64,000 bases of DNA from Bacillota bacterium (lineage in GTDB: Bacteria > Bacillota > Clostridia > Christensenellales > CAG-314). The first letter of the stretch is position 1; every line of letters begins with the position of its first letter. The position numbers and the translations under genes are program-made. Positions 1 to 10,855 of this stretch are shown here, piece after piece. The notes beneath the pieces were generated by a model. The model was given only the letters and a program-made list of their open reading frames with translations, made no database searches and was not told the DNA's origin. Where the stretch lies: assembly GCA_023458375.1 (NCBI GenBank), contig JAEWZT010000006.1, positions 1 to 64,000 of the forward strand. The letters are read 5' to 3'.

Positions 1-237
1 CGTCGAGCATAGCTCTCCCCGACAGTCGCTTTCGGAAGCATACTATGCTTCCTCTTAATTACTCTGTAATTACCGCTCCGTCCCTAGCGGTTAACAGCCG
101 CCATTCGAAGTTAGTTTATCGCTTTGATTTTTTTATCCACGCGTAGTAGCTTTGGTTTCGTTAAGTTGTGTTTCTTCCCTCATCAGATTGCTTGCGGCAA
201 TTTGCGCTTTTCGCTCGCGGCTGTAATGACAAGCTTT
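1..237. other. Window-edge non-coding stretch with stem-loops and an att-like repeat
   Basis: No gene is seen. Three short inverted repeats follow one another: GGAAGCAT/ATGCTTCC at 34-52, TAATTAC/GTAATTA at 56-72 and CCGCT/AGCGG around 73-90. Bases 83-101 are a perfect 19-bp copy of the tRNA-Asn anticodon arm found again at 335-353, in the same orientation. The stretch from about 212 is a degenerate tRNA-Asn-like sequence, listed separately. The left end is cut by the window, so any larger element cannot be delimited. Confidence 0.5.
83..101 (-). repeat. 19-bp direct repeat of the tRNA-Asn anticodon arm
   Basis: These 19 bases are identical to 335-353, the anticodon stem-loop of the intact tRNA-Asn, and lie 252 bp away in the same orientation. 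Tyrosine integrases often use the anticodon arm of a tRNA gene as attachment site, so this could be one half of an att pair or the scar of a lost element. No integrase gene is visible in the window, so that reading is inference. Confidence 0.4.
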
Positions 238-258
238 TCCGTTCAAATCGGGCAGAGG
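212..258 (+). pseudogene. Degenerate tRNA-Asn 3'-half relic
   Basis: On the plus strand this stretch resembles the 3' half of the tRNA-Asn encoded at 305-381 on the other strand. It keeps a GCGGCTGT anticodon-arm start and the T-arm GTTCAAATCGG followed by G/A-rich bases. The copy then runs into AGCCAAAC and the stem of the tRNA terminator, so the two copies form an imperfect palindrome (about 238-285 against 290-331). The acceptor and anticodon stems no longer pair, so it should not make a functional tRNA. Confidence 0.5.
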
Positions 259-272
259 GTAAGAAGCCAAAC

Positions 273-299
273 AAAAAAGACCATCGTTTGATGGTCTTT
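273..299 (-). terminator. Rho-independent terminator after tRNA-Asn
   Basis: On the minus strand a perfect 10-bp stem (AAAGACCATC/GATGGTCTTT) with a 4-nt loop is followed by a run of T. It lies 6 bp beyond the tRNA-Asn CCA end and closes the 23S-5S-tRNA transcript. Confidence 0.85.
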
Positions 300-304
300 C
301 TGTT

Positions 305-381
305 TGGCTCCCCCTGTCCGATTTGAACGGACGACCTAGCGGTTAACAGCCGCTCGCTCTAACCTGCTGAGCTAAGGAGGA
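305..381 (-). tRNA. tRNA-Asn (anticodon GTT)
   Basis: The minus strand folds into a complete cloverleaf of 77 nt. The acceptor stem TCCTCCT pairs with AGGGGGA, the D arm contains AGCTCAGCAGGTTAGAGC, and the anticodon loop CTGTTAA carries GTT. The T arm reads GTTCAAATC and CCA is encoded. It lies just downstream of the 5S gene, is the last gene of the 23S operon and is followed by a strong terminator. Confidence 0.95.
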
Positions 382-389
382 ATAAAAAT

Positions 390-502
390 TCGGCGACGAC
401 CTACCCTCCCAGGTCGTGTCCAACCAAGTACTATTGGCGCTGAGAGGCTTAACTTCTGTGTTCGGGATGGGAACAGGTGGGCCCTCTCGCTATCGTCACC
501 GA
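390..502 (-). rRNA. rrf: 5S ribosomal RNA
   Basis: On the minus strand the ends pair (TCGGTGACGA with TCGTCGCCGA). The body holds the conserved 5S segments CCCATCCCGAACACAGAAG and TTAAGCCTCTCAGCGCC. It sits about 170 bp downstream of the 23S 3' end and directly upstream of tRNA-Asn. Both termini were set by the terminal helix and may be off by a few bases. Confidence 0.93.
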
Positions 503-671
503 AAATCGCTGAATGCGAAAAGTATATTCTTTCCTATTTGCACATTCACAACTGCATATCTTCTTCTTACTTTGAGATTGACTTTCTTTGCCGGTTTTTT
601 AATAACCCGTTCTTTGTTCGTCTTTTTGCAATATTATCTTTAACGCCTAATTCTGATTTTAATTTAATTGT

Positions 672-3590
<2,919 letters not shown>

Positions 3591-3808
3591 GTCGATGTCC
3601 TCTTTATCTAATTCCTAAGACTAAGCTTTCTTCTTGAAATTGTATACACACTTTCGTATGCATTACCCTTCTTGTTTAAAGCTTTGCTTCTTCTTCTCTA
3701 TGCGGTTTTCAATGTTCTCTTACGGTCTTTTCCGACCAAAAAACCTTATCAGCTTGCGTGTTCCTCTGAAGCTGTGCTCCATTAAAACCTTCGCTCACCG
3801 TCAAGGTA

Positions 3809-3885
3809 TGGTGGGCTCAAGTGGACTCGAACCACCGACCTCGCGCTTATCAGGCGCGCGCTCTAACCGGCTGAGCTATGAGCCC
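3809..3885 (-). tRNA. tRNA-Ile (anticodon GAT)
   Basis: A full cloverleaf with encoded CCA is present on the minus strand. The acceptor GGGCTCA pairs with TGAGCCC, the D arm is AGCTCAGCCGGTTAGAGC, the anticodon loop CTGATAA carries GAT, and the T arm is GGTTCGAGTCC. It is 23 bp from tRNA-Ala and about 220 bp upstream of 23S, the usual spacer pair, here without the 16S gene. Confidence 0.96.
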
Positions 3886-3908
3886 ATACAGTTTGGTGCG
3901 CTCACCTA

Positions 3909-3984
3909 TGGTGGTGATGAGCGGGATCGAACCGCTGACCCCCTGCTTGCAAGGCAGGTGCTCTCCCAGCTGAGCTACACCCCC
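3909..3984 (-). tRNA. tRNA-Ala (anticodon TGC)
   Basis: A full cloverleaf with encoded CCA is present on the minus strand. The acceptor begins GGGGGTGTAGC, the anticodon loop CTTGCAA carries TGC, and the T arm is CGGTTCGATCCCG. It is the first gene of the 23S operon, with its promoter starting less than 30 bp upstream. Confidence 0.96.
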
Positions 3985-4012
3985 GCATTTTTCCCCTTTA
4001 AGGCGCTAAAAC

Positions 4013-4042
4013 ATAATATCATTTAAAGGGGTTTCTTGTCAA
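4013..4042 (-). promoter_or_regulatory. Promoter of the tRNA-Ala/Ile-23S-5S operon
   Basis: On the minus strand a consensus -35 box TTGACA (4037-4042) is separated by 18 bp from a TATTAT -10 box (4013-4018), just upstream of tRNA-Ala. It shows that the 23S operon is transcribed on its own, not from a 16S promoter. It has the same boxes as the promoter of the separate 16S gene. Confidence 0.85.
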
Positions 4043-4165
4043 TGATTTTATCCAATTTTCCCCTTCTTTTGCGCGTTTTTCCGCAAGAGATTTTAGTTTT
4101 CCTTTGTGCGCCCGCTCATTTTTTTATTCCGACTGCTTTATATTTTGGCAGCCGTTTACCTCCTA

Positions 4166-4195
4166 TTGCATTTTAGGGCAAAAATGCTTTATAAT
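4166..4195 (+). promoter_or_regulatory. Promoter of the deaminase gene
   Basis: The -35 box TTGCAT (4166-4171), an 18-bp spacer and a perfect TATAAT -10 box (4190-4195) lie about 30 bp upstream of the ATG at 4226. It is divergent from the 23S-operon promoter. Confidence 0.7.
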
Positions 4196-4225
4196 ATAAA
4201 CTGTAATTAATTGCGAGGTAAAAAT

Positions 4226-4636
4226 ATGGAATTTTTTGAAGTTACCCAAAAGGACAGGGAATTGATTAAGCTTGCCTTAGAGGCGTTAAGAAAAAACTTT
4301 GACGACGGCGTCTATTATCATACGGTGGGCTCTGCGCTTCGCTGCGCCGACGGAAGCGTATTTTTGGGCGTAAACTGCGACGGCATACACGGCTCCTGCG
4401 CCGAGTTTATTTCCATAGGCGCGGCAATTACTGCGGGTCAGCGCGACTTTGAAACGATAGTCGCCGTTCACGACAAGGCGTTAAATAATATTGTCCCCCC
4501 TTGCGGAAACTGCCGCCAGATGCTTTACGAATACTGCCCCGACATTAAGGTTATATTAAACGACGAAGAGGGTAACGCCGTAAAAGTAAAAATTAAAGAC
4601 CTTTTGCCATTGCCCTATGTTTTTGTGCAATGTTAA
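4226..4636 (+). CDS. Cytidine deaminase family protein, blasticidin-S-deaminase-like
   Basis: This is a zinc-dependent deaminase of the CDA fold, 136 residues long. The zinc-binding Cys and catalytic Glu lie in GSCAEF near residue 60, and the other two zinc cysteines in PPCGNCRQ near residue 93. The stretch around QRDFETIVAV and the C-terminal KIKDLLPL resemble blasticidin-S deaminases more than housekeeping Cdd, so the natural substrate may be a cytosine-containing nucleoside or antibiotic. The ATG at 4226 follows GCGAGGT; an upstream in-frame TTG at 4211 has no ribosome-binding site. It is monocistronic behind a good promoter. Family membership is clear; the substrate is inferred from resemblance. 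Confidence 0.85.
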   Translation: MEFFEVTQKDRELIKLALEALRKNFDDGVYYHTVGSALRCADGSVFLGVNCDGIHGSCAEFISIGAAITAGQRDFETIVAVHDKALNNIVPPCGNCRQMLYEYCPDIKVILNDEEGNAVKVKIKDLLPLPYVFVQC

Positions 4637-4973
4637 AACTATGACTAACGCAATTCCGAGCTCAGCCTGCAAAGATTTAATAAAACTTGGCAAAATAAAG
4701 ATGCATAAGCGCCATTAGGAAACGCCCTACGGGAAGCGCATTTTTGCAGTCAGCTGTTTTTTCTTAAAGGGCAGCGCTGTAAACAAAGCTAAGGGAGGAA
4801 AGTTTTTTTCACTCTTTCCTTTCTTTGCTTTTCTCTTTTGCGTCAACCTCCTGAAAATTTCATCAAAAATACATTAAACTTTTTAAAAAACTGCACGGCA
4901 ACACCGTAAAATTATACAAAATAAAACTTGCATCAAATCAACTATACTAAAATTAAAAGGAGAAGGGAAATCA
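4637..4973. other. Intergenic region upstream of the ABC transporter
   Basis: No gene or convincing RNA is seen. The stretch is AT-rich and ends with the AAAAGGAGAAGG ribosome-binding site of the ABC transporter. A weak GGAAAG/CTTTCC inverted repeat lies near 4797-4820. Confidence 0.4.
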
Positions 4974-7379
4974 GTGCTGCAACTTAAAAACATTACAAAA
5001 GACTATATTGTGGGGCAGGGAAAAGTTCATGCCTTAAAGGGCATAAGCCTTGAATTATCAAACAACGAATTTCTTTGCGTTTTGGGTCCGTCGGGCTGTG
5101 GAAAAACCACGCTTATGAACATTATAGGCGGACTTGACAGATATACCTCGGGGGAGCTTTTTATAGACGGAATATCTACCACAAACTTCAAGGACGCTGA
5201 TTGGGACAATTACCGAAACAAAAAGATAGGTTTTATTTTTCAAAATTACAACCTTATACCCCATCTCAATGTGCTGGAAAACGTGGAAATGGCGCTTACC
5301 ATTTCAGGCATATCAAAGGAAGAACGAAAAAGACGCGCCAAAGATGCCTTAGAGCAAGTGGGGCTGTTTGACCAGCTCAAACAAAGACCCAACCAGTTGT
5401 CGGGCGGACAGATGCAGCGCGTTGCAATCGCAAGGGCTTTGGTAAATTCTCCCGAAATACTTTTAGCCGACGAGCCTACCGGTTCACTGGACACCGATAC
5501 AAGCGGTCAGATTATGGAGCTTATTTCCCAAGTGTCAAAAGACAGGCTGGTAATAATGGTAACACACAACCCCCAGTTGGCTCAAAAATATTCTACGCGC
5601 ATCATAAATATGGTGGACGGCAAAATTATCAGCGACGATAAGCCGCAGGCGGAAGCCAAGAACAAAAACGCGCCCAAAGACGCGGCAGAAAAACAAATCG
5701 GTCCAGAAGATATTGAAACCGAAAAGGACGCAAAGAGAAAGAACAAAAAAACGGCGATGTCGTTTTTTACCGCCCTCTCTTTAAGCGGAAAAAACCTCGC
5801 GACCAAAAAAGGGCGCACGGCGTTGACTTCTGTAGCGGGCAGCATCGGAATAATCGGCATAGCTTTAATTCTTGCGCTTTCAGGCGGCATGAACAACTAT
5901 ATAACTAAATTACAGTCCGACACCCTTGCTTCTAACCCCGTTACCATTACAACTTCTTCTATCAATATAAATCAAGCTATGGAAGCCATGAACGGTCATA
6001 AATCCTTGCAGCCGTTTCCTTCCGCAAAGGAAATTTACGTTCAAAAAGCAATTTCCGCGTCGGAAATAATGAGCAAAAACAATATTACGCAAGAATATCT
6101 TGATTATATCGCGCAAAACTTAGACGCAGCCTGGTATAGCGACATTATCTACAAAACGGGGCTTTCTTTAAGCTTTTACGGCATAAAAAGCGGTCAGACT
6201 GTTTATGACAAACTTATTTCATCGGGCTCGGGCGGCGGTATGTCCGCCTTATACGGTTCAAACGGCGGAAGCCTCAATATGCTGCCCGACACAGACCTTG
6301 TTACTTCTCAATATGACGTTTTGGAAGGAACATATCCTCAAAACAAAAATGAAATTGTGCTTATCATAAGCGATACTAACGAAATAGCGCAGAACACGCT
6401 GATTTCTTTGGGTATAGCTTCCGCCGAAGAGAATTGGGAAAAGTATGCCTTTGCCGACATTTTGGGCAGACAATACAAAATTTTGACAAACGACCAAATA
6501 TATCAAAGGGCAGGTAGCAAGTCTACGGAAAAATCCCCTCTTGATATTGATTTTGAGGAGGCGGAAACGCTTACGGTAGTGGGTATTCTGCGTGTCAAAG
6601 AGAACACCGACGGCGGTGTAATGTCAAACGGCATAGGTTATCTCAAAGAACTGTATGCTTGGCTTCAAGAGCAAAACTACAATTCTAAAATAGTGCAATT
6701 TATGGAGGACAATCCCTCTTTAAGCCCTTATACAGGACTTGCTTATACCGATACTTTGACCTCTACAAAGCAAGAACTTAGGGAAAAAGATTTACGCGGC
6801 TTAGGCGGCGAAAAGCTTGCCAATGAAATCAGCGTATATCCTCTTTCTTTTCAGGCAAAGAACAATATAAAAGAAGTTTTAAGTCAATATAACACGGGCA
6901 GAGACAAGGACGATATGGTAACCTATACCGACATGTCGGAACTTTTGGGCGACACTTTAAGCACGGTGGTAGATACCATAAGCTATGTTTTAATCGCCTT
7001 TACCGCCATTTCCCTTGTCGTCAGTTCCATTATGATTGCCATAATCACCTATGTGTCGGTACTGGAAAGAACAAAAGAAATAGGAATACTGCGAAGTATC
7101 GGCGCGCGCAAAAAAGATGTAACGCGGGTATTTAACGCCGAAACGGTTATAATAGGGCTTATAGCGGGCGTAATGGGCGTAGCGGCGGCGTATCTGTTGT
7201 CTCTTCCTATCAATATCATAATTGAAGCTTTGCTGGGCGTAAGCGGAATAGCCAGTTTGAACCCTCTTTATGCGCTTATGCTTATAGCCATAAGCGTTGC
7301 CCTTACTTTAATCTCAGGACTTATACCTTCGCGCAAAGCGGCGAGGCAAGACCCCGTTGCCGCTTTGAGAACGGAGTAA
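4974..7379 (+). CDS. MacB-type ABC transporter, fused ATPase and FtsX-like permease
   Basis: The 801-residue protein joins a cytoplasmic ATP-binding domain to a MacB/FtsX permease. The N-terminal domain has Walker A GPSGCGKT (38-45), Q-loop Gln90, signature LSGGQ (142-146), Walker B ILLADE (162-167) and switch His198. A charged linker (about 225-270) leads to the first membrane helix near 285-305. A large extracytoplasmic domain follows, then three C-terminal helices ending in a cytoplasmic tail with PSRKAARQDPVAALR. This is the mechanotransmission class that exports peptides, lipids or antibiotics rather than importing nutrients. The start is a GTG behind AAAAGGAGAAGG. It is monocistronic and followed by a strong terminator. 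No partner membrane-fusion protein is adjacent and the substrate is unknown. Confidence 0.92.
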   Translation: MLQLKNITKDYIVGQGKVHALKGISLELSNNEFLCVLGPSGCGKTTLMNIIGGLDRYTSGELFIDGISTTNFKDADWDNYRNKKIGFIFQNYNLIPHLNVLENVEMALTISGISKEERKRRAKDALEQVGLFDQLKQRPNQLSGGQMQRVAIARALVNSPEILLADEPTGSLDTDTSGQIMELISQVSKDRLVIMVTHNPQLAQKYSTRIINMVDGKIISDDKPQAEAKNKNAPKDAAEKQIGPEDIETEKDAKRKNKKTAMSFFTALSLSGKNLATKKGRTALTSVAGSIGIIGIALILALSGGMNNYITKLQSDTLASNPVTITTSSININQAMEAMNGHKSLQPFPSAKEIYVQKAISASEIMSKNNITQEYLDYIAQNLDAAWYSDIIYKTGLSLSFYGIKSGQTVYDKLISSGSGGGMSALYGSNGGSLNMLPDTDLVTSQYDVLEGTYPQNKNEIVLIISDTNEIAQNTLISLGIASAEENWEKYAFADILGRQYKILTNDQIYQRAGSKSTEKSPLDIDFEEAETLTVVGILRVKENTDGGVMSNGIGYLKELYAWLQEQNYNSKIVQFMEDNPSLSPYTGLAYTDTLTSTKQELREKDLRGLGGEKLANEISVYPLSFQAKNNIKEVLSQYNTGRDKDDMVTYTDMSELLGDTLSTVVDTISYVLIAFTAISLVVSSIMIAIITYVSVLERTKEIGILRSIGARKKDVTRVFNAETVIIGLIAGVMGVAAAYLLSLPINIIIEALLGVSGIASLNPLYALMLIAISVALTLISGLIPSRKAARQDPVAALRTE

Positions 7380-7440
7380 TGCACGGCGTTTGAGAGCACG
7401 GCTTTTTTCAGAAAACAAAACTTTGTGTTTCAATAAACTT

Positions 7441-7486
7441 ACTAATACCCCTGGAAACAAAAGCTTCCAGGGGTATTAGTTTTTAT
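7441..7486 (+). terminator. Terminator after the ABC transporter
   Basis: A perfect 16-bp stem (7441-7456 and 7465-7480) with an 8-nt loop is followed by TTTTATTT. It lies between the convergent ABC transporter and DUF421 genes and may serve both strands, since the minus-strand gene ends at 7572. Confidence 0.9.
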
Positions 7487-7571
7487 TTATAATAAGCTGA
7501 ATGTTATGTGTCGAAGTTGTCTCATTAGATATAACATTTAGCTCCTTGCGAGCTGCTTTAATAAACTCTAT

Positions 7572-8255
7572 TTATTCCTTATAATAAAGCGTTACTTCGT
7601 CGGCGTCGGGGTTATAAAGGGCAAGCAGCACGCCCTTTACGTCTTTTTCCTGCATATTGGTTTTTTCCAAAAGCCATTTTTCATCTTTCCCATCGGCTTT
7701 CATCCTTTTGCCGCAAAACTTGCCGTTGATAATTAAAGGCGAAAGCAAAACGGCGGCTTCTTTTTCAATTTTCATATCTTCCGCCGTAAGTGGGGCTTTT
7801 GGAGCAAGGGGCAGCACGCTCAGATTACCGCTGCTTTCAAAAAAAGCGTAATAAATATCCTCAATATTAAAATAACCTTTAATCCGGCACAGCGACAAAA
7901 GGTCTTGCAGGTCAAGCTTGCTTTTTTGTAGGTTTTTATAGTTAATTTTCCCCTCCTCAATTATGGGTATGGGATTGCCCTTAAAAAAGCCTTTCGCCGC
8001 GGCGCTTTTGCGCCCTAAAAGCGTTATAATAACGTCAACGAGCGCAAGCACGGTCATGGCTATAAGGTAGTGCCAAAAGGGGTTTTCCTGTAAGTCCGTC
8101 GCCATTTCGGCGGCTATTGAACCTATGGAAATGCCCACCACATAGTCTATAAATTCCAGCTGCGCTATTTGCTTTTTGCCCAAAATCTTTGAAATAATAA
8201 ACAAATACACCACCGAACCTAAGGAAAATATAACAATTTTTAACGCTTCGCGCAT
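7572..8255 (-). CDS. DUF421 (YetF/YrbG-like) membrane protein
   Basis: The 227-residue protein has three predicted N-terminal membrane helices (about 4-26, 36-56 and 61-82) and a cytoplasmic C-terminal domain. This is the layout of the DUF421 family (B. subtilis YetF, YrbG and YkjA). The GRKSAAAKGFFKGNPIPII segment after the third helix is typical of the family. The C-terminal part contains DLLSLCRIKGYFNIEDI, also typical. The family is common in spore-formers, but its biochemical role is not established. It starts at an ATG in a region shared with the divergent phosphofructokinase gene. Confidence 0.85.
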   Translation of the reverse strand: MREALKIVIFSLGSVVYLFIISKILGKKQIAQLEFIDYVVGISIGSIAAEMATDLQENPFWHYLIAMTVLALVDVIITLLGRKSAAAKGFFKGNPIPIIEEGKINYKNLQKSKLDLQDLLSLCRIKGYFNIEDIYYAFFESSGNLSVLPLAPKAPLTAEDMKIEKEAAVLLSPLIINGKFCGKRMKADGKDEKWLLEKTNMQEKDVKGVLLALYNPDADEVTLYYKE

Positions 8256-8566
8256 AACACATATTCCTCTTTTTTATTTTTTCGCCTTTGCTTTTTGTTT
8301 GCTTTTATTTAAACCGCATATTTGCGCTTTGATTTTAAACGCTTACGATTTTTGCTTTATTTTTTAATTTTTCTTGTCTTTATGTTTAAACCTGCGCTTG
8401 TCCGTTCCGCCGCCGCGCAAGTTCTTTTCTTTTTTCCCGTTTGCCTTAGTATTTGCCGCGATAATAACAATTATTGAATAAATGCCCAATGACAGCCAAG
8501 CGTTTGCCTAAACGCCCGCAAAGTGTTAATATAATAAAGTATTAATGGGTTAAGGGGGAAAGGCAA
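8256..8566. other. Divergent intergenic region (DUF421 / phosphofructokinase)
   Basis: No gene is seen. The plus-strand -10 box TATAAT at 8530-8535 fits the phosphofructokinase gene, with a possible TTGCCT -35 box 20 bp upstream. The rest is T-rich without a clear motif. Confidence 0.45.
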
Positions 8567-9805
8567 ATGGAAAAACTTAAAGGCGCTCTTTTATTCGGGC
8601 AAAGCGGCGGACCAAGCAGCGTCATAAACTCTTCCGCCTGCGGCGTGTTTGAAGAGGCGTTTAAGCAAGACTGCATTACGGCCGTTTACGGCGCGGCGCA
8701 CGGCATTAAGGGCATTTTGGAGGACAGAATTTACGATATAGGACAAGAGGATAGGGAGGAGATTTCCCTTTTAAAAAATACTCCTTCTTCGGCGCTTGGC
8801 AGCGTGCGCTACAAGCTAAAAAATTCTTCCGACGACGAAAGCGACTATAAAAAGCTTTTGGCGACCTTTAAAAAATATAATATCCGCTATTTTATGTATA
8901 ACGGCGGCAACGACAGCATGGACACTTGCTGCAAAGTCGGCAAGTATATGCGCGAACAGGGCTACGATTGCCGCATTATCGGCGTTCCGAAAACCGTTGA
9001 CAACGATTTAATGGGCACAGACCACTGCCCCGGCTTTGGCAGCGCGGCAAAATATATTGCCACCACCTGTATGGAAATTGCCTTAGACAGCGTGGTTTAC
9101 GACAAGGGCACCGCTACGGTTATTGAAATAATGGGCAGAAACGCCGGCTGGCTCACCGCTTCAAGCGCCGTAGCAAGTTATGCGGGCGCAGGCCCCGACC
9201 TTATATATCTTCCTGAAAGAACCTTTGATATAGAGGAGTTTTTAACTCAATGCACCAATGTTTTTAAGGAAAAGGGCAACGTCCTCGCCGCCGTGTCGGA
9301 AGGGATACGCGATAAGTCGGGTAAATACATAGCGGAATACGCGACGGAAAACGTAAGCAAAGACAGCTTTAACCATATTCAGCTTGGCGGAGTGGGCAAC
9401 TATTTGGGGGCGCTGATAAAAGAAAGGCTTAACATTAAAGTAAGGGCGATTGAGTTCAGTTTAATGCAGCGCTGCGCCTCTCACATAGCGTCAAAACGCG
9501 ACGTAGAGGAAGCCTACCTTGTGGGCGCGGAGGCTGTTAAAGCGGCTGTAAAGGGCGAAAGCGGCATTATGATAGGACTTAACCGCGCCGCGGGCAGCCG
9601 TTACAAATTAGAGCTTATGTATCTTCCATTAGAAAAGGTGGCAAATTACGAAAAAAAGCTCCCCGAACGCTATATTTCGGACGACAATTTTGTAAGCAAA
9701 GAGTATTTGGACTACGTTCTGCCTTTAATTGAAGGCGAAGCCGCTCCGCCCTTTATAAACGGCGTGCCGCGATTTGCCAAACTTAAAAAGATTCGCGCAA
9801 AATAA
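8567..9805 (+). CDS. PPi-dependent 6-phosphofructokinase (PFP type)
   Basis: The enzyme converts fructose 6-phosphate to fructose 1,6-bisphosphate in glycolysis. The 412 residues include the phosphate-binding GQSGGP (11-16), GGND (113-116), PKTVDND (141-147) and MGRNAGWLT (189-197). In this superfamily a Lys in PKTVDND and an acidic residue where ATP enzymes have Gly (GGDG) mark use of pyrophosphate, which makes the reaction reversible. Here the loop reads GGND, with Asp116 at the discriminating position. Its length fits PFP rather than the 320-residue ATP form. The start follows AAGGGGGAAAGG, and a terminator closes this single-gene unit. Phosphoryl-donor choice is inferred from these residues. 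Confidence 0.9.
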   Translation: MEKLKGALLFGQSGGPSSVINSSACGVFEEAFKQDCITAVYGAAHGIKGILEDRIYDIGQEDREEISLLKNTPSSALGSVRYKLKNSSDDESDYKKLLATFKKYNIRYFMYNGGNDSMDTCCKVGKYMREQGYDCRIIGVPKTVDNDLMGTDHCPGFGSAAKYIATTCMEIALDSVVYDKGTATVIEIMGRNAGWLTASSAVASYAGAGPDLIYLPERTFDIEEFLTQCTNVFKEKGNVLAAVSEGIRDKSGKYIAEYATENVSKDSFNHIQLGGVGNYLGALIKERLNIKVRAIEFSLMQRCASHIASKRDVEEAYLVGAEAVKAAVKGESGIMIGLNRAAGSRYKLELMYLPLEKVANYEKKLPERYISDDNFVSKEYLDYVLPLIEGEAAPPFINGVPRFAKLKKIRAK

Positions 9806-10485
9806 AGAAAAAATACCGCGCGTAGACCCTACTTTTAACTGTTTAAATTGAAAATACGAGCATTGAAAGTTGCCGCCGCAACCGCCAAATAAAGCGTATT
9901 TGACTTTTATTTTTAAATAAAACAACCTTTTACAACTCCTCCGCAAAATAAGGGGAGTTGTTTTTTTGAGCAAATACGCCCACTTAAAACATTTAAAAAA
10001 GGGGGGGGCTGGCGGGCGGCACAGGGTCTTTGTCCCTTTTTCAAGTAAGTTCCTTTCGCCGCTTTAAGGCATGGCAAGCGCCTTATTCAGGCGGTTTTTG
10101 ACTGCTTCGCCGCCTTGGCTGCGCGCGGCATAGATAAATATATATCTTGCGGCATTTTCCTTATAATATTATTTATAAGTAAAAACCCTTACCGCGCGGC
10201 AGTTTAAACTACTTTCAACTCCCGCTTACATTTGTTTTATTTTGTTATTTTTCATTACTTTTTAGCCCGCTGCCTAAAACAGAGCTTCAAAAGCGATATT
10301 ACAAAGCTAGAAAAACCCGTCGCGATTTCTTTTAAGCGTTTGCAGGCAATAATTACGACCCGCTTCCCACACTCAGTAAGGCAAAGCAATTTAGAGTGCT
10401 TAGTATGGAAAAAATTGCGCTAAGGAATAAAAGAGCGCAATTTAGGGAAAAATGATAGTAAACTAACAAAAGGAGGTTTTAGACA
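9806..10485. other. Intergenic region between phosphofructokinase and the YjzC-like gene
   Basis: It holds the phosphofructokinase terminator (9932-9967). A G-rich stretch lies near 10000-10020. A 10-bp inverted repeat AAATTGCGCT/AGCGCAATTT lies near 10411-10443, just upstream of the YjzC-like gene. A 63-codon open frame at 10232-10423 has no ribosome-binding site and is not believed. Confidence 0.5.
9932..9967 (+). terminator. Terminator after phosphofructokinase
   Basis: An ACAACTCC/GGAGTTGT stem is followed by a run of T on the plus strand, about 130 bp after the stop codon. Confidence 0.85.
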
Positions 10486-10638
10486 ATGCGCTTAAACGCC
10501 GGAGATACCGCACCCAAAAGCGGACAATACCGTGTAGTTGACGAGAAAGGCAGGACTGTAAACACAGCCAACGTAAGACGCGGGCAGACTTTGCCCCCCA
10601 CCCAAGCTAGCGGTTGGTGCTACGAGATTGACGAATAA
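10486..10638 (+). CDS. Small YjzC-like protein
   Basis: A 50-residue open frame follows a near-perfect AAAGGAGG ribosome-binding site 8 bp upstream of ATG. The pattern LNAGDTAPKSGQYRVVDE, then a Val-rich middle with RRGQTLPPT and a Trp near the C-terminus, matches the layout of YjzC-family small proteins: a xGxxAPxxGxY start, then GxxxPxxx, then W. Those proteins have no assigned function. It is followed by an unusual series of hairpins ending in a terminator. The reading as a real gene rests on the ribosome-binding site and the family pattern. The family name is a recognition by eye. Confidence 0.75.
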   Translation: MRLNAGDTAPKSGQYRVVDEKGRTVNTANVRRGQTLPPTQASGWCYEIDE

Positions 10639-10645
10639 CGGTAAA

Positions 10646-10793
10646 CCCCCAAAAAGTCATAATTTTGGGGAAATAAAAAATACCCCTAAAAACTCACGTT
10701 GCGGCGGAAAAACGCCGCCACAAAGTTGATTTAAGGGGAACAAATGGAAAACCTTTGCTAAGCGCAATTAAATTGCGGTTAAAAAAAGGTTTT
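10646..10793 (+). other. Three consecutive stem-loops after the YjzC-like gene
   Basis: Directly after the stop codon come three stem-loops. CCCCAAAA/TTTTGGGG is at 10647-10670. The outer stem CCCCTAAA/TTTAAGGGG (10683-10738) encloses a perfect GCGGCG/CGCCGC hairpin (10701-10718). The outer stem AAAACCTTT/AAAGGTTTT (10748-10793) encloses CGCAATT/AATTGCG. A true terminator follows at 10815. The nested layout suggests a structured 3' UTR or a small RNA; no known RNA family is recognised. Confidence 0.45.
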
Positions 10794-10814
10794 AAAAACT
10801 TTTAAGTTTTGAAA

Positions 10815-10845
10815 AGCCCCCTCGGCAACCGAGGGGGCTAAGTTT
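10815..10845. terminator. Convergent terminator, YjzC-like unit / lipoprotein
   Basis: A perfect 11-bp GC-rich stem AGCCCCCTCGG/CCGAGGGGGCT (10815-10825 and 10829-10839) has a 3-nt loop. It lies between the plus-strand YjzC-like gene and the minus-strand lipoprotein gene, with short T runs on both strands. Confidence 0.85.
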
Positions 10846-10855
10846 TAATGCTTTT

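Noticed and set aside
10232..10423. 63-codon open frame upstream of the YjzC-like gene
   Set aside because: No ribosome-binding site, no family pattern, and AT-rich intergenic composition.
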